A DNA stretch of 64,000 nucleotides from Paenibacillus sp. 1011MAR3C5 (GCF_003591485.1 NZ_QZCF01000004.1:1-64000); one strand, 5' to 3'. Numbered from the stretch's first letter, positions 17,529 to 26,514 are shown. Notes: a model not told the origin generated them from the letters alone. A program made the numbers and translations.

Positions 17529-19544
17529 CTATAGCTTCTTGGTATGTGACCGAAACATTAAGTATAGAAAATAAGGTGCACCAATCAATGTAATGAATAG
17601 ACCGGATGGAATTTCGACCGGGGCAAGTATTGTTCGACCGATGGCGTCGGCTAATACAAGAAGGAGAGCCCCCAGTAAACTCGATAATATAATGGATTGC
17701 CGAGTGTTATGTCCGATTAGGCTTCGAACCATATGAGGGACGATTAAACCGAGAAATCCAACCGTCCCTACAACGGCGACAGCACCGGCAGAAAGAAGCA
17801 CCCCTACAGTCATGGCAGCGAGTCGTGTTTTACGCACCGATAAACCGAAACCTGTAGCGCTATCATCAGAGAATGCGAGAACATCAAACCTGCGACCAAG
17901 CCACCATGCAACGGGAAGAAGAAGGACAAGGAATATACAGATTATAATGAATTGATCCCACGTGCGGCTGTAAGTAGAGCCAGTCAACCATATGTAGCTA
18001 CTACTTCCCCATAATGGCCCAAGAACGATTAAGGCTTGAATACCCGCGGAGCCGATCGCAGAAACCGCGATACCCAGAAGAATAAGGACGGAAGGATTGA
18101 GCGACTTTCGCCATGCGAATAGGAATATGACGGCTGCAGCCATGATGGCTCCACCCATAGCAGCGATCGGAAGAAATACGATCGATACTTGCGGCCAGGC
18201 AATAAGTACAAGCATTGCTCCGAAACCTGCCCCCGAGGTCACCCCCAGGATAGAAGAATCGGCTAATGGATTACGAACAGAAGCTTGAATAAGAACTCCG
18301 CTTACGCTCAGGGCTATTCCAGCGCCTGCGGCGACAAGGGTACGAGGCAATCGTAATTGCAAGAGGAAGGAATAAGCCTCTGCTTTGTCAGATCCAATCA
18401 AGCTCATGAATAACTGACTTAGCGGAATACGTGTGCCGCCCATTGTCATGCTGATCAGGATGAATGAGACAACGAAGAAAAGCATGCTGAACGCGATAAG
18501 CGGGAATTGAAGCTGCATACGGCTTCTGCCAATAGACATGGATGAGCTCGAAAGGGAACCTGAGATGCCTTTCATTCTCCTAAGTATGAGCCAGATTAAA
18601 CATGGTGCCCCGATGATCGCCATCATCGCACCTACAGGCAGCTCACCTATGCTGCTGCGAATCATACGCGTAAGAACATCAGCCATGGTGAGTAATATGG
18701 CTCCCCATAAAGCAGTGGCGGGAATAAACCAAATATGCTTACGCAAACCGCTTAGACGAACCAAGTGCGGAGCGACGAGACCAACAAATCCGATAGGTCC
18801 GACCACACTGACTACGACTGAAGCAACAAGCACCGCAAGCGCCAATCCGGCGAAGCGAGTGAGATCAACCTTCTGGCCTAAGGAAGTTGCCGTAGAGTGA
18901 TCCAAGTTCAATACATCGAATTGCTTGCTCATCACAAAAGCAATGATAATAACAGCACTGACTCCAGGCCAGGCATAGGCAACACCTTTCCAGTCGATCT
19001 GGGAGAGTGAGCCTGAGCCCCACAAAAATAGTGACTGTGTTTCTGTAGCATGGAATATATGTAGAGCGCTTGTAAATGAACCGATCACCATAGCTACGAT
19101 CATACCGGAAAGTGCTAGTCGGATTGGACTTGTAGATCGACCGCCTCCAAGGGCATAAGCACACATCGCAGCTAGGCCTCCGCCAGCGGCAGCAAAGAGA
19201 AAGGGCGCCTGGTGTAACAGGGAAGGAAAATAGATCGTTCCTAATACAACCATAAAATAAGCGCCTGCATTAATACCAAGTGTATCTGTGGAAGCTAGCG
19301 GGTTTTTCGTAACGGTCTGCAGCAAGCCCCCAGCGACTGCAAGCCCTGCGCCTGAGAACAATCCCAGTATCGCACGCGGCATGCGCATATCCCATATCAC
19401 ATTATGTGAGAGTATATCCTGACGATGGAACAGGGCTTCTAGAACGACCTTGAAAGAGATCTGTGCTTCTCCGAAGCAAAGACTCGCTATTAACAGTATG
19501 AAGAGGGTGGCTGCGCCACCCCCGAATAAACGAACCGCTCTCAT
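17529..19544 (-). CDS. Fused FecCD-type siderophore permease (FhuB-like)
   Basis: 671 residues, about twice a normal FecCD permease and equal to the fused FhuB layout. Two homologous halves each carry the family blocks: RMPRAILGLFSGAGLAVAGGLLQTVTKNPLA and later RLPRTLVAAGAGIALSVSGVLIQ...NPLAD (each read in parts), with VGPIGFVGLVAPHLVR and VGTVGFLGLIVPHMVR near the ends of the halves. Roughly 18-20 hydrophobic helices are expected. It overlaps the upstream lipoprotein gene by four bases (ATGA), so the two are translationally coupled. Role: import of ferric siderophore across the membrane. No ATPase gene is adjacent; firmicute systems often share one ATPase encoded elsewhere. Confidence 0.9.
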   Translation of the reverse strand: MRAVRLFGGGAATLFILLIASLCFGEAQISFKVVLEALFHRQDILSHNVIWDMRMPRAILGLFSGAGLAVAGGLLQTVTKNPLASTDTLGINAGAYFMVVLGTIYFPSLLHQAPFLFAAAGGGLAAMCAYALGGGRSTSPIRLALSGMIVAMVIGSFTSALHIFHATETQSLFLWGSGSLSQIDWKGVAYAWPGVSAVIIIAFVMSKQFDVLNLDHSTATSLGQKVDLTRFAGLALAVLVASVVVSVVGPIGFVGLVAPHLVRLSGLRKHIWFIPATALWGAILLTMADVLTRMIRSSIGELPVGAMMAIIGAPCLIWLILRRMKGISGSLSSSSMSIGRSRMQLQFPLIAFSMLFFVVSFILISMTMGGTRIPLSQLFMSLIGSDKAEAYSFLLQLRLPRTLVAAGAGIALSVSGVLIQASVRNPLADSSILGVTSGAGFGAMLVLIAWPQVSIVFLPIAAMGGAIMAAAVIFLFAWRKSLNPSVLILLGIAVSAIGSAGIQALIVLGPLWGSSSYIWLTGSTYSRTWDQFIIICIFLVLLLPVAWWLGRRFDVLAFSDDSATGFGLSVRKTRLAAMTVGVLLSAGAVAVVGTVGFLGLIVPHMVRSLIGHNTRQSIILSSLLGALLLVLADAIGRTILAPVEIPSGLFITLIGAPYFLYLMFRSHTKKL

Positions 19545-20530
19545 TTGGTTATAGCTTCTACAACACGGTCAACTAATACTTTGGAGGAGAGGGGGCCGCC
19601 GAAGGTCCATGTGTCTCCGCCGATGCCATAAGTCCGGTTTTCTTTTACGAAATTCAATCCGTTCCAAACCGTATTATCCTTCACCGAGTCGCCGAATACA
19701 TTATCGTTTTCCTGAACAATGTAGATGAAATTGGAATCGCTCACTGCTGGCAGGGCCTCAAAGGTGGTATCTGTAAAACCATACTTCTCAAATTTCTCCG
19801 ATTTCCAGTCGCTGGTTAAACCGATACGATCGAGCGTTTGAACGACTGTCGAGGTATCCGTAAACATTCTCAACGTTATCGAATTTTGGCTACTGAATGC
19901 TTGGGAAATGACATAATTGAATTTGTCCTTGCCGGCTGCTGCAAGTTTTTTCTTAGCCGCTGCATAATGCTCGTCAAGATCTGCAAGCACTTGATCTGCT
20001 TCTTCCGATTTGCCTACTGCTGCAGCAATGGTTTTGAAATCGTTGACCATTCCTGTATAGGCATCTCCTTCGTTCGGGTAGGGATCAAATTCAATCGTGG
20101 GCGCAATAGCATTAAGCTGCTTGTAGATCGCATCGTTATTGTCTGTATTCGAGATAATCAGATCAGGCTTCAGTGACGCGATCGTCTCCAGATTGGGCTC
20201 CCAACGCAAGCCGACATCGGTCACGCTATCTGCGAGTGCCGCTTCATCTGTTACCCAAATCGAATATTCCGCATTATCCGCATTTCCTACAGGCTGAATC
20301 CCTAGTGCAATTAATTCCTCTGAATAAATCCACTCTAAGGCGACGACTCGTACTGCAGGCTTATCAAGCTTTGTCTCGCCTTTTCCATGTTTAATCGTGA
20401 TAGGACCAGCATTGCTGGTATGATCCGGGACAACGGCATTGTTGGTGTTATCCGAATTTTTCGAACCACAAGCTGCCGTGATAAGCAGGATAGATATTAA
20501 TACAATACTAACCTGTAAGAGCCTTTTCAT
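19541..20530 (-). CDS. Iron-siderophore binding lipoprotein
   Basis: 329 residues. The signal peptide ends in lipobox ITAAC (Cys21), so the mature protein is anchored to the outer face of the membrane. The body reads as a periplasmic-binding-protein type III fold: VRVVALEWIYSEELIALGI near the start, ASLKPDLIISNTDNND, then VLADLDEHYAAAKKKLA as the connecting helix, then a second lobe ending VLVDRVVEAITK. Family members bind ferric siderophores and pass them to FecCD permeases. It is the first gene of a two-gene operon with the fused permease, and a Fur-like box lies about 35 bases upstream, so iron repression is likely. GGGGGAAAC precedes the ATG. Confidence 0.9.
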   Translation of the reverse strand: MKRLLQVSIVLISILLITAACGSKNSDNTNNAVVPDHTSNAGPITIKHGKGETKLDKPAVRVVALEWIYSEELIALGIQPVGNADNAEYSIWVTDEAALADSVTDVGLRWEPNLETIASLKPDLIISNTDNNDAIYKQLNAIAPTIEFDPYPNEGDAYTGMVNDFKTIAAAVGKSEEADQVLADLDEHYAAAKKKLAAAGKDKFNYVISQAFSSQNSITLRMFTDTSTVVQTLDRIGLTSDWKSEKFEKYGFTDTTFEALPAVSDSNFIYIVQENDNVFGDSVKDNTVWNGLNFVKENRTYGIGGDTWTFGGPLSSKVLVDRVVEAITK

Positions 20531-20561
20531 TTTGTTTCCCCCAATAATTTAGTGATGTAAC

Positions 20562-20576
20562 TAATAATGATAATCA
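20562..20576 (-). promoter_or_regulatory. Fur box upstream of the siderophore uptake operon
   Basis: On the minus strand TGATTATCATTATTA matches the 7-1-7 Fur consensus TGATAATNATTATCA at all but two positions. It sits 32-46 bases before the lipoprotein start codon, the usual place for Fur repression. Confidence 0.75.
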
Positions 20577-20918
20577 ATACCAATTGGAATGAAACTAGAG
20601 TAGCACTATTTAATAATTTCTGTCAATAACTGTCCAATGAAGTAGATAAGCGAATAGCTTGAACGAGTTGGAGCGCAGGACAGCAGCCTGGTCTCCAAAA
20701 AACAGTTGCACTAGGAAGCGGCGTCTTATTCTTGGGATAATCGACAACAGTTTTATGATTTTGCTTGAAATAATGATAATTCAATGTAAAATCATGTATA
20801 GATGGTTCGATTTACCTCCAACTATCGACCTATATCACATCTACATAATGGCTTCGCACATTGATAACAGTTTTAAGTCATTTCACACATAGATCAGATG
20901 ATAATGGAGGTTTTTAAA
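20577..20918. other. Intergenic region upstream of the DUF4177-like gene
   Basis: Contains a two-part hairpin at 20668-20697 (stems ttggag/ctccaa and cagg/cctg) without a T run, and a second AT-rich Fur-like stretch at about 20766-20784 (gaaataatgataattc). Neither is assigned to a gene with confidence. Confidence 0.35.
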
Positions 20919-21137
20919 ATGAAGAGGTATAAAGCGGTAGCTGGTCCTAAAAACGTACAGGTTGGAAAAGGGGATTCTCAGGCGGCATTCAATCTTTTTG
21001 CTGACATCATTAATCGAGAAGCTCAGCAAGGCTGGGAATATCATTCTATGGAAACGATTACCGTAACAGAGAAGCCGGGCTGTTTTCAGCAACCCACCCC
21101 TATGAACTTCTACATGCTCATTTTTGTCCAAGAGTAG
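20919..21137 (+). CDS. DUF4177-like small protein
   Basis: 72 residues from the ATG at 20919, which has ggaggt eight bases upstream; the longer frame from 20898 lacks a ribosome site. The layout MKRYKAVAGPKNVQV, ...INREAQQGWEYHSMETI, ...MNFYMLIFVQE matches the DUF4177 pattern: an initial beta-strand with YK-V, a helix ending in GWE, and a final strand. Function is unknown; the protein is soluble and probably a small alpha/beta sandwich. It stands as a single gene. Confidence 0.6.
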   Translation: MKRYKAVAGPKNVQVGKGDSQAAFNLFADIINREAQQGWEYHSMETITVTEKPGCFQQPTPMNFYMLIFVQE

Positions 21138-21194
21138 GCTGCCTAGATTCATAGAGAAGATTAATATAGTTAAAGCTGCTGTTTGAGATTACTT

Positions 21195-21719
21195 ATGGAG
21201 AAAATACAGATGCATAATGAACGAATTCAGCAATCGGAACTCAAAGAAACGAAGGTCCTCTATGGGGAAGTTCCAGATAAGAGCTTGCTCATTCAATCTC
21301 TCTTCCCGGAGGGGGACGCGAGTGATCCAAGAAGCGTCAATTATGAGCGGACGCTTGTGAGACCTGCAATCCAGTGGGGATCGCTGCTCCTCCAAATCAT
21401 AGTGATGTTAGTATTAGCTGCGGGTCTGTTTTACGTGACAAGGTATTGGGGGGCTGCTCTTTGGGGGGCCATGCTTATTGCAGCGATGTTCACGTTAGGC
21501 TATTGTATGGTACGTCTAAAGAGAATTACCCTTTGTATCGTACGCCTGTATCAGCACTTCGCACCTGACTACATACGCAACCGTTGCAGATTCGAGCCTT
21601 CCTGCTCGGAGTATATGATTCTAGCGGTATCCCAATATGGTGCACTGAAGGGCATGCGTAAAGGAATACAGCGGCTTGGGCGCTGTAATCATCAAGGAGG
21701 CGGCTATGATTGGCCGTGA
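21195..21719 (+). CDS. YidD-like protein with an N-terminal membrane extension
   Basis: 174 residues from the ATG at 21195; a TTG at 21183 is also possible and neither has a strong ribosome site. The C-terminal ~60 residues are a clear YidD domain: LYQHFAPDYIRNRCRFEPSC, then SEYMILAVSQYGALKGMRKG and IQRLGRCNHQGGGYDWP, with conserved Cys residues. YidD assists YidC in inserting membrane proteins and is normally 70-90 residues. Here an extra ~115 residues precede it: a charged stretch, then two hydrophobic helices (about 62-84 and 88-108). It is not near rpmH, rnpA or yidC in this window, unlike the canonical gene, so it may be an accessory paralogue. Confidence 0.8.
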   Translation: MEKIQMHNERIQQSELKETKVLYGEVPDKSLLIQSLFPEGDASDPRSVNYERTLVRPAIQWGSLLLQIIVMLVLAAGLFYVTRYWGAALWGAMLIAAMFTLGYCMVRLKRITLCIVRLYQHFAPDYIRNRCRFEPSCSEYMILAVSQYGALKGMRKGIQRLGRCNHQGGGYDWP

Positions 21720-21742
21720 GGAAAGAGCATAAATGAAACGCA

Positions 21743-21793
21743 AACCAAAACGGGCTCTCTCTAAGTAGGAGAGGTGATTGTTTTGGTTTTTTC
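21743..21793 (+). terminator. Terminator after the yidD-like gene
   Basis: Outer stem aaccaaaac / gttttggtt and inner stem ctctc / gagag, followed by TTTT. Confidence 0.7.
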
Positions 21794-21998
21794 ATATTGA
21801 GGCGCATTTTGTTGGCAAGGATATTTATGGTCGTAGGGTAATGAATTTGCATGATTGAAACTACATCATTCTAGTATATAATATGATTTTAACGCCAGGC
21901 TAAGCTTAATTGAAAATAGGATGCAGCTTGCTGCTCCATTCATAGAATTATAAATAAGGATAAAGTTAATTAACATAAATGATAATGGAGGCCAAACA

Positions 21999-22529
21999 TT
22001 GAGCTCAGTACTACATACAGAACGGCTATATTTGCGTAAAATGGAGGTTTCGGATTCGGCTAGTTTATTTGAAATTTGGTCTGATCCGGATGTCACCCGG
22101 TTCATGAATATCGATCAATTTACGGATGAAGCTCAGGCAAAAGAAATGATTCAATTCCTTAATAATCTCTCCGAAGATGACCAAGCGATTCGTTTCACTA
22201 TTATTGAGAAGGAGTCCGGTCAGATCATTGGATCTGGCGGTTATAATTTTCTTGATATGGAGCATGCCAAGGCAGAGATTGGATACGATCTTGCCAAAGC
22301 TTACTGGGGAAGAGGCTACGCAACAGAGGCAATTGGCGAGCTGCTGGAGTATGCCTTTACGACGTTGATGCTGAATCGAATTGAAGCTAAAGTAGAGCCT
22401 GAAAACGTCAATTCCATAAAAGTGCTGCAAAAGCTGAATTTTACGTACGAGGGCACCTTAAGACAGTACGAGAAAATAAAAGGAATGCTCAAAGATATTA
22501 GCATTTATTCCAAGTTGGCAGCGGATTAA
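21999..22529 (+). CDS. GNAT acetyltransferase (RimJ/RimL type)
   Basis: 176 residues from a TTG start chosen because tggagg lies 8 bases upstream and the frame begins LHTERLYLRKMEVSD, as in RimJ-type enzymes. The acetyl-CoA loop is seen as YWGRGYATEAIGELLEYAF, followed by LNRIEAKVEPENVNSIKVL and KLNFTYEGTLRQYEKI, all hallmarks of the family that acetylates protein N-termini, polyamines or small amines. The substrate is not predictable. The next two genes follow closely on the same strand and may be cotranscribed. Confidence 0.88.
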   Translation: MSSVLHTERLYLRKMEVSDSASLFEIWSDPDVTRFMNIDQFTDEAQAKEMIQFLNNLSEDDQAIRFTIIEKESGQIIGSGGYNFLDMEHAKAEIGYDLAKAYWGRGYATEAIGELLEYAFTTLMLNRIEAKVEPENVNSIKVLQKLNFTYEGTLRQYEKIKGMLKDISIYSKLAAD

Positions 22530-22610
22530 GTTTCACTAAGCTCTTTGTGTGAGGTTAAATGGTTTGAATGTGTTAGAGTTCTTCAATTTCTAAACAGGAG
22601 GCCTTATTCA

Positions 22611-23066
22611 ATGAGCTATCTATTGCAGGTGAGAGTAACGGGTATTTTGGTTGAAGATGACCAGATATTATTGATATTATTGGTGAAGCAAAAGGTGTCA
22701 TCTGAGCGGGCATGGTCATTGCCGGGGGGCAGAGTAGAGCAAGGTGAGACACTGGAGGTGGCTGTTGTTAGAGAGATCGAAGAGGAGACAGGTTTAGTGA
22801 CAAGAGTGTCCAACTTGTTATATCTATGCGACAAACCGGATGCTGATCCGTCTCTTCTGCATATTACGTTCCAGGTACGGAGGGTCGGAGGGGAGCTGAG
22901 GCTACCCTCGAATGAATTTGATCTTAATCCCATTCGCGATGTAGCTATGGTACCGATTCACGACCTTGTTGCCTACGGCTTTACTGAAAAGTTCAAGAAA
23001 CTTGTTAAGAACGGGTTTCCTGAGGCAGGAAGCTACAAGGGGCTGAAAAGCAATATTGGCTTATAA
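22611..23066 (+). CDS. Nudix hydrolase
   Basis: 151 residues from the ATG at 22611, which has caggagg 8 bases upstream; the longer frame from 22545 lacks such a site. The 23-residue Nudix box is complete (residues 40-62, starting GGRVEQGE and ending REIEEETGL), including the metal-binding REIEEE. Nudix enzymes cleave nucleoside diphosphates linked to another group; the substrate is unknown. Its stop lies just upstream of the start of the histidine phosphatase gene, so the two are likely cotranscribed. Confidence 0.88.
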   Translation: MSYLLQVRVTGILVEDDQILLILLVKQKVSSERAWSLPGGRVEQGETLEVAVVREIEEETGLVTRVSNLLYLCDKPDADPSLLHITFQVRRVGGELRLPSNEFDLNPIRDVAMVPIHDLVAYGFTEKFKKLVKNGFPEAGSYKGLKSNIGL

Positions 23067-23079
23067 GGAGGCCGTGTGG

Positions 23080-23622
23080 ATGAAAAACATTTATATTGTA
23101 CGGCATTGCCAGGCGGAAGGGCAAGCCCCTGATGCTCCGTTAACCGCTGCTGGAGCTCAGCAAGCGGGAAGACTTGCTCAATTTCTTTCGGGCAAAAATA
23201 TCGATTACATCATTTCGAGTCCTTTTAGCAGGGCTTACCGTACGATAACGCCTCTGGCCGATAAGCTTGGTGTTGAAATCGTTTTGGAGGAAAGATTGTC
23301 AGAGCGGGTTTTGTCAGCTCAAAACCATCCCGAGTGGCGTAATATGCTTCTTCAGACTTACGAGGATCTGGACTTATGTTATGAGGGCGGGGAATCCAGC
23401 AACACGGCTATGGGCCGTGCCATTAGTGTGGTCAAGGAAGTTTTGGATAGCAAGAACAGCAATATTGTAGTTGTTTCACATGGCAATCTGATATCGCTTC
23501 TTCTCAAGCACTTCGATCATCGCATCGGGTTCAAAGAGTGGGAGAGACTGTCTAATCCTGATGTATATCAGCTTTCCTTCTTAGAGGATGAACCGAGCAT
23601 ACATAGAATATGGGTGGATTAG
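23080..23622 (+). CDS. Histidine phosphatase superfamily protein
   Basis: 180 residues from the ATG at 23080, with aaggag 9 bases upstream. The N-terminal catalytic motif is VRHCQAEG (R8, H9), a variant of RHG, and the second catalytic histidine lies in VVVSHGN (H134). SSPFSRAYRT supplies the phosphate-binding arginine. These enzymes pass phosphate through a phosphohistidine; small members act on sugar phosphates, nucleotides or cobalamin intermediates. It follows the Nudix gene by 13 bases and is closed by a terminator. Confidence 0.85.
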   Translation: MKNIYIVRHCQAEGQAPDAPLTAAGAQQAGRLAQFLSGKNIDYIISSPFSRAYRTITPLADKLGVEIVLEERLSERVLSAQNHPEWRNMLLQTYEDLDLCYEGGESSNTAMGRAISVVKEVLDSKNSNIVVVSHGNLISLLLKHFDHRIGFKEWERLSNPDVYQLSFLEDEPSIHRIWVD

Positions 23623-23629
23623 TACCAGA

Positions 23630-23664
23630 GAACGTCCCTTCAATGCCAGGGGCGTTCTTTTTTT
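23630..23664 (+). terminator. Terminator of the GNAT-Nudix-phosphatase group
   Basis: Stem gaacgtccc / ggggcgttc (one G-U pair) with a 10-base loop, followed by seven T residues. Confidence 0.85.
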
Positions 23665-23728
23665 CGTACAGAGACATTCTTCATATATATCAAAAATATG
23701 AAGTCCGCAAATGTTTTTCATATTAGGA

Positions 23729-23757
23729 TTGTCGAAGGCGGCATGCTAACATATACA
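23729..23757 (+). promoter_or_regulatory. Sigma-A-like promoter of the MFS exporter gene
   Basis: TTGTCG, 17-base spacer, TATACA. The transcript would carry a ~70-base leader with an imperfect inverted repeat near 23761-23797 before the ribosome site. Confidence 0.55.
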
Positions 23758-23831
23758 AATGCAGCTAGAGAGGGGACTGGCAGTCAGTTGTCTCTGCATG
23801 TTATTTATTCAATTCGTATAGGTGGTCCTTT

Positions 23832-25013
23832 ATGTTAAAGAAGTCAGCGTTCCCATTACTGTTGTTGAATATGTTCCTCGCTAATTTAAGTATGGGTCTT
23901 GTTATTCCGATCGTGCCGGAGCTTCTCGAGATGTTTTCGGCAAGCGGACAGGCTGCGGGCTATTTGGTTGCTTGCTTCGGCCTGACCCAGTTTCTATTCT
24001 CACCCCTTGCAGGCAATTTGTCAGATCGATACGGCCGTAAACCGATGATTATGATAGGTTTGATCCTGTTTGCACTCTCCAACCTGCTCGCAGCATTAGC
24101 AAACGATCTCACATTATTATTTGTATCCCGATTGATTGGCGGAGTAGGCTCAGCAGCCTTAATCCCGTCTATTATTGCGTATATTGCCGACATTACTACG
24201 GCTGATCAGCGCAGCAAGTCCATGTCATGGTTAGGCGCGTCGATGACATCCGGGTTTATTATTGGACCAGGGGTCGGCGGACTGCTTGCGGAATGGGGCA
24301 TCAAGGCGCCATTCTATGTATCCGCATGTGTAGGGCTTGTGGCGATGATCTGCAGTCTGTGGGGATTGCCTGAATCGCTGTCGGCGGACATTCGCAAGAT
24401 GCGTCAGCAAGTGAAGGAAAAGAAGGAGAATGTTTTCCGGCAAATCGTGCTTTCGGTTCGTTCTTGCTACTTTTTCCTGTTGCTCATTGTGTTCGCTATG
24501 ACCTTCGGTTTGACGCATTTTGAAGCGATTTTTCCGCTGTTTGTCGTACAGGTCTACGGATTCTCGACGCGTGAAATCGCAATACTACTGACTGTATGTT
24601 CGCTCATCGGCACATTGAATCAACTATTATTGACCGAGCGAATCACACGACGATTCGGGGAAAAACGGATTATTGGCGCTATGTTGTTGTTGTCGGCAGT
24701 ATCTCTGGTATGCTTATTGTTCTCAGGCCAATTTTATTATGTCATGGCAGTGACGATGCTTTTCTTTACCTTCACTAATATTTTGCGTCCCACGATCAAT
24801 ACGCTGTTGTCCAAAGTGGCCGGATCTGAACAAGGGTTTGTGGCAGGGATGAATAATGCTTATACGAGTCTCGGTATGATATTTGGACCGATGCTGGCAG
24901 GTATTTTATTTGAAGTTCATGTCAACTTGCCTTATCTGTTTGGCGAATTCGTACTGCTGGTGAGCAGCATCTTCTCGGGAATCCGATTGAGAAAGGTATT
25001 CGTTAGGACCTAG
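23832..25013 (+). CDS. MFS drug exporter (NorA/Bmr type, 12 TM)
   Basis: 393 residues. Family motifs are visible: motif A GNLSDRYGRKPMIMIG after TM2, VSRLIGGVGSAALIPSI as motif B, and GASMTSGFIIGPGVGGLLAE as the antiporter motif C at the end of TM5. Length and hydrophobicity fit the 12-helix DHA1 multidrug exporters that use the proton gradient. Substrates cannot be read from sequence. The ATG is preceded by aggtgg and the gene is transcribed alone from a recognisable promoter. Confidence 0.85.
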   Translation: MLKKSAFPLLLLNMFLANLSMGLVIPIVPELLEMFSASGQAAGYLVACFGLTQFLFSPLAGNLSDRYGRKPMIMIGLILFALSNLLAALANDLTLLFVSRLIGGVGSAALIPSIIAYIADITTADQRSKSMSWLGASMTSGFIIGPGVGGLLAEWGIKAPFYVSACVGLVAMICSLWGLPESLSADIRKMRQQVKEKKENVFRQIVLSVRSCYFFLLLIVFAMTFGLTHFEAIFPLFVVQVYGFSTREIAILLTVCSLIGTLNQLLLTERITRRFGEKRIIGAMLLLSAVSLVCLLFSGQFYYVMAVTMLFFTFTNILRPTINTLLSKVAGSEQGFVAGMNNAYTSLGMIFGPMLAGILFEVHVNLPYLFGEFVLLVSSIFSGIRLRKVFVRT

Positions 25014-25126
25014 ACTTAAGGCGGGGTTTTTGACACTTCCAAAGACGGTTATGTCAATCAAATACGGCGGCTATAATGAATTTATAGCTTTGAGCGTGAA
25101 CGATGAATCCAAAGGAAGTGTTTGAT

Positions 25127-25798
25127 ATGAATGCAACTGAAGCGAATGCCAATATGCCGACAGGTAAAGCGAATGGGGTGCTTTTTAATCCAAAAACCTA
25201 TGCATCGATCCTCTATTTATTGCTGTCTCTCCCGTTAGGGATTATTTACTTTACAGTAGCGATAACGGGGCTCGCTCTATCGATCGGTTTAACTCCAATA
25301 TTTATTGGAATACCTCTGTTCTTTGGAGTAGCCAAGATTTTGAATGGGATTGTCAACTTTGAACAAAGCATGCTTCGACAAATATTAGGTTTACCGACTG
25401 CCACTGCTTCGCACGCCTACAATCCACAGCCTGAAGCTGGGCAGAACTGGCTGATGAGTATGGTGCGAGGTTTTGACAGTGGGCTATTCATTCGGAATCT
25501 GCTGCTCGTATTACTGAGATTTGTAACGGGCATTCTATTCTTTGTGATAATGGTCACTTTGCTTTCCCTAGGGCTTGGACTGATTGCTCTTCCAGTCGTG
25601 CATATCATTTTGATGAAAGAAATTCAGCTTGATATTTTGGAGGACAGTGTATTCAGTTATTTTCAAATTGATTGGACTTATAATCAGCAATATTTCCTGT
25701 ACGTAGGCGTTGGCCTTGTGTTTATGTGGATCGCGCTGCACGTCGTGAATGGGCTTATGCAAATTCAGCGCAGACTCATGTATGTGGATGAACCTTAA
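25127..25798 (+). CDS. Putative-sensor-domain membrane protein
   Basis: 223 residues from the ATG at 25127 (aaaggaag upstream). Four or five hydrophobic segments are arranged in two pairs: LYLLLSLPLGIIYFTVAITG near the start, LTPIFIGIPLFFG, then after a loop FVTGILFFVIMVTLLSLGLG and a last helix near 200. The pattern L-Y-L-L-L-S-L-P-L-G-I-I-Y-F and G-x-P-L-F resembles the 'Putative sensor' domain (PF13796), which often precedes histidine kinase modules. Here no kinase domain follows and the protein stands alone. Function unknown. Confidence 0.65.
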   Translation: MNATEANANMPTGKANGVLFNPKTYASILYLLLSLPLGIIYFTVAITGLALSIGLTPIFIGIPLFFGVAKILNGIVNFEQSMLRQILGLPTATASHAYNPQPEAGQNWLMSMVRGFDSGLFIRNLLLVLLRFVTGILFFVIMVTLLSLGLGLIALPVVHIILMKEIQLDILEDSVFSYFQIDWTYNQQYFLYVGVGLVFMWIALHVVNGLMQIQRRLMYVDEP

Positions 25799-25896
25799 TG
25801 CAATCGACAATGCCATTGCAAAATCAAATGTAAGCGCCGGATTACCCGCCATATAAGGAACAACCAGTTCATGGGCCTATTCAGGGTTAATGCAGT

Positions 25897-25922
25897 AGGG
25901 AGCCTTAGAAGCTCTCTTTTTT
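25897..25922 (+). terminator. Terminator after the sensor-domain gene
   Basis: Stem agggagc / gctctct with a six-base loop and a following T run. Confidence 0.7.
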
Positions 25923-26052
25923 GTTCCATAAAAATCGCTAATCTGAAACGGTTGCAGGAAGCAAGGACAGGACACATCGTTAAAAAATATTGAATTCCGA
26001 ATGTACGACAGTTCTGAAGAATAGGCATTGACACAACAGGAGATGACTTGAA

Positions 26053-26466
26053 ATGAAAAAAACAGTTTTAGCAGTACTCACAGTTGCAACCATACTGACT
26101 GCTTGCGGCAGTAATCAAGCGGGGAGCAGCAACCAAGCTAACAACAGCAATCAGGTTGAACAAACCCAGCTATCCGCACAGACAGAAGTCGTGCAAGAAA
26201 ACAACAAGCCCGCAAAAGAAAGTCCGAAACATGATGAATGGTCTTCGCTGCCTGAATACGATACCATTATTCAGAATATTGATGACAAGGACTATACGTT
26301 CAAAACGGTAACCGATAACCAGGGCAAACGTATTCTTCTTCTAGCCGATAAACAAGAGGGCAAAGAGCAATACAAGTCTATATTTGTCAAAGACACGAAT
26401 CGCCTGAAAATTATTCATCTAAATGGGGACGAACCCATTTTCAATGCAGTCTTGGAAGGCAAATAA
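26053..26466 (+). CDS. Small secreted lipoprotein of unknown function
   Basis: 137 residues. The signal peptide MKKTVLAVLTVATILTAC gives a clear lipobox with Cys18. A low-complexity Asn/Gln/Ser stretch (about 20-45) acts as a linker to a folded domain of about 80 residues (YDTIIQNIDDKDYTFKTV, RILLLADKQEGKEQYKSIF). I do not recognise the domain. A purine-rich ggagatgac precedes the ATG. Single gene, bracketed by terminators. Confidence 0.75.
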   Translation: MKKTVLAVLTVATILTACGSNQAGSSNQANNSNQVEQTQLSAQTEVVQENNKPAKESPKHDEWSSLPEYDTIIQNIDDKDYTFKTVTDNQGKRILLLADKQEGKEQYKSIFVKDTNRLKIIHLNGDEPIFNAVLEGK

Positions 26467-26486
26467 GATGATTGACGGAAATAGTA

Positions 26487-26514
26487 AGGAGGGGCTTTCG
26501 CCCCTCCTTTTTTA
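26487..26514 (+). terminator. Terminator of the small lipoprotein gene
   Basis: Ten-base stem aaggaggggc / gcccctcctt with a 4-base loop, then TTTTT. Confidence 0.9.
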
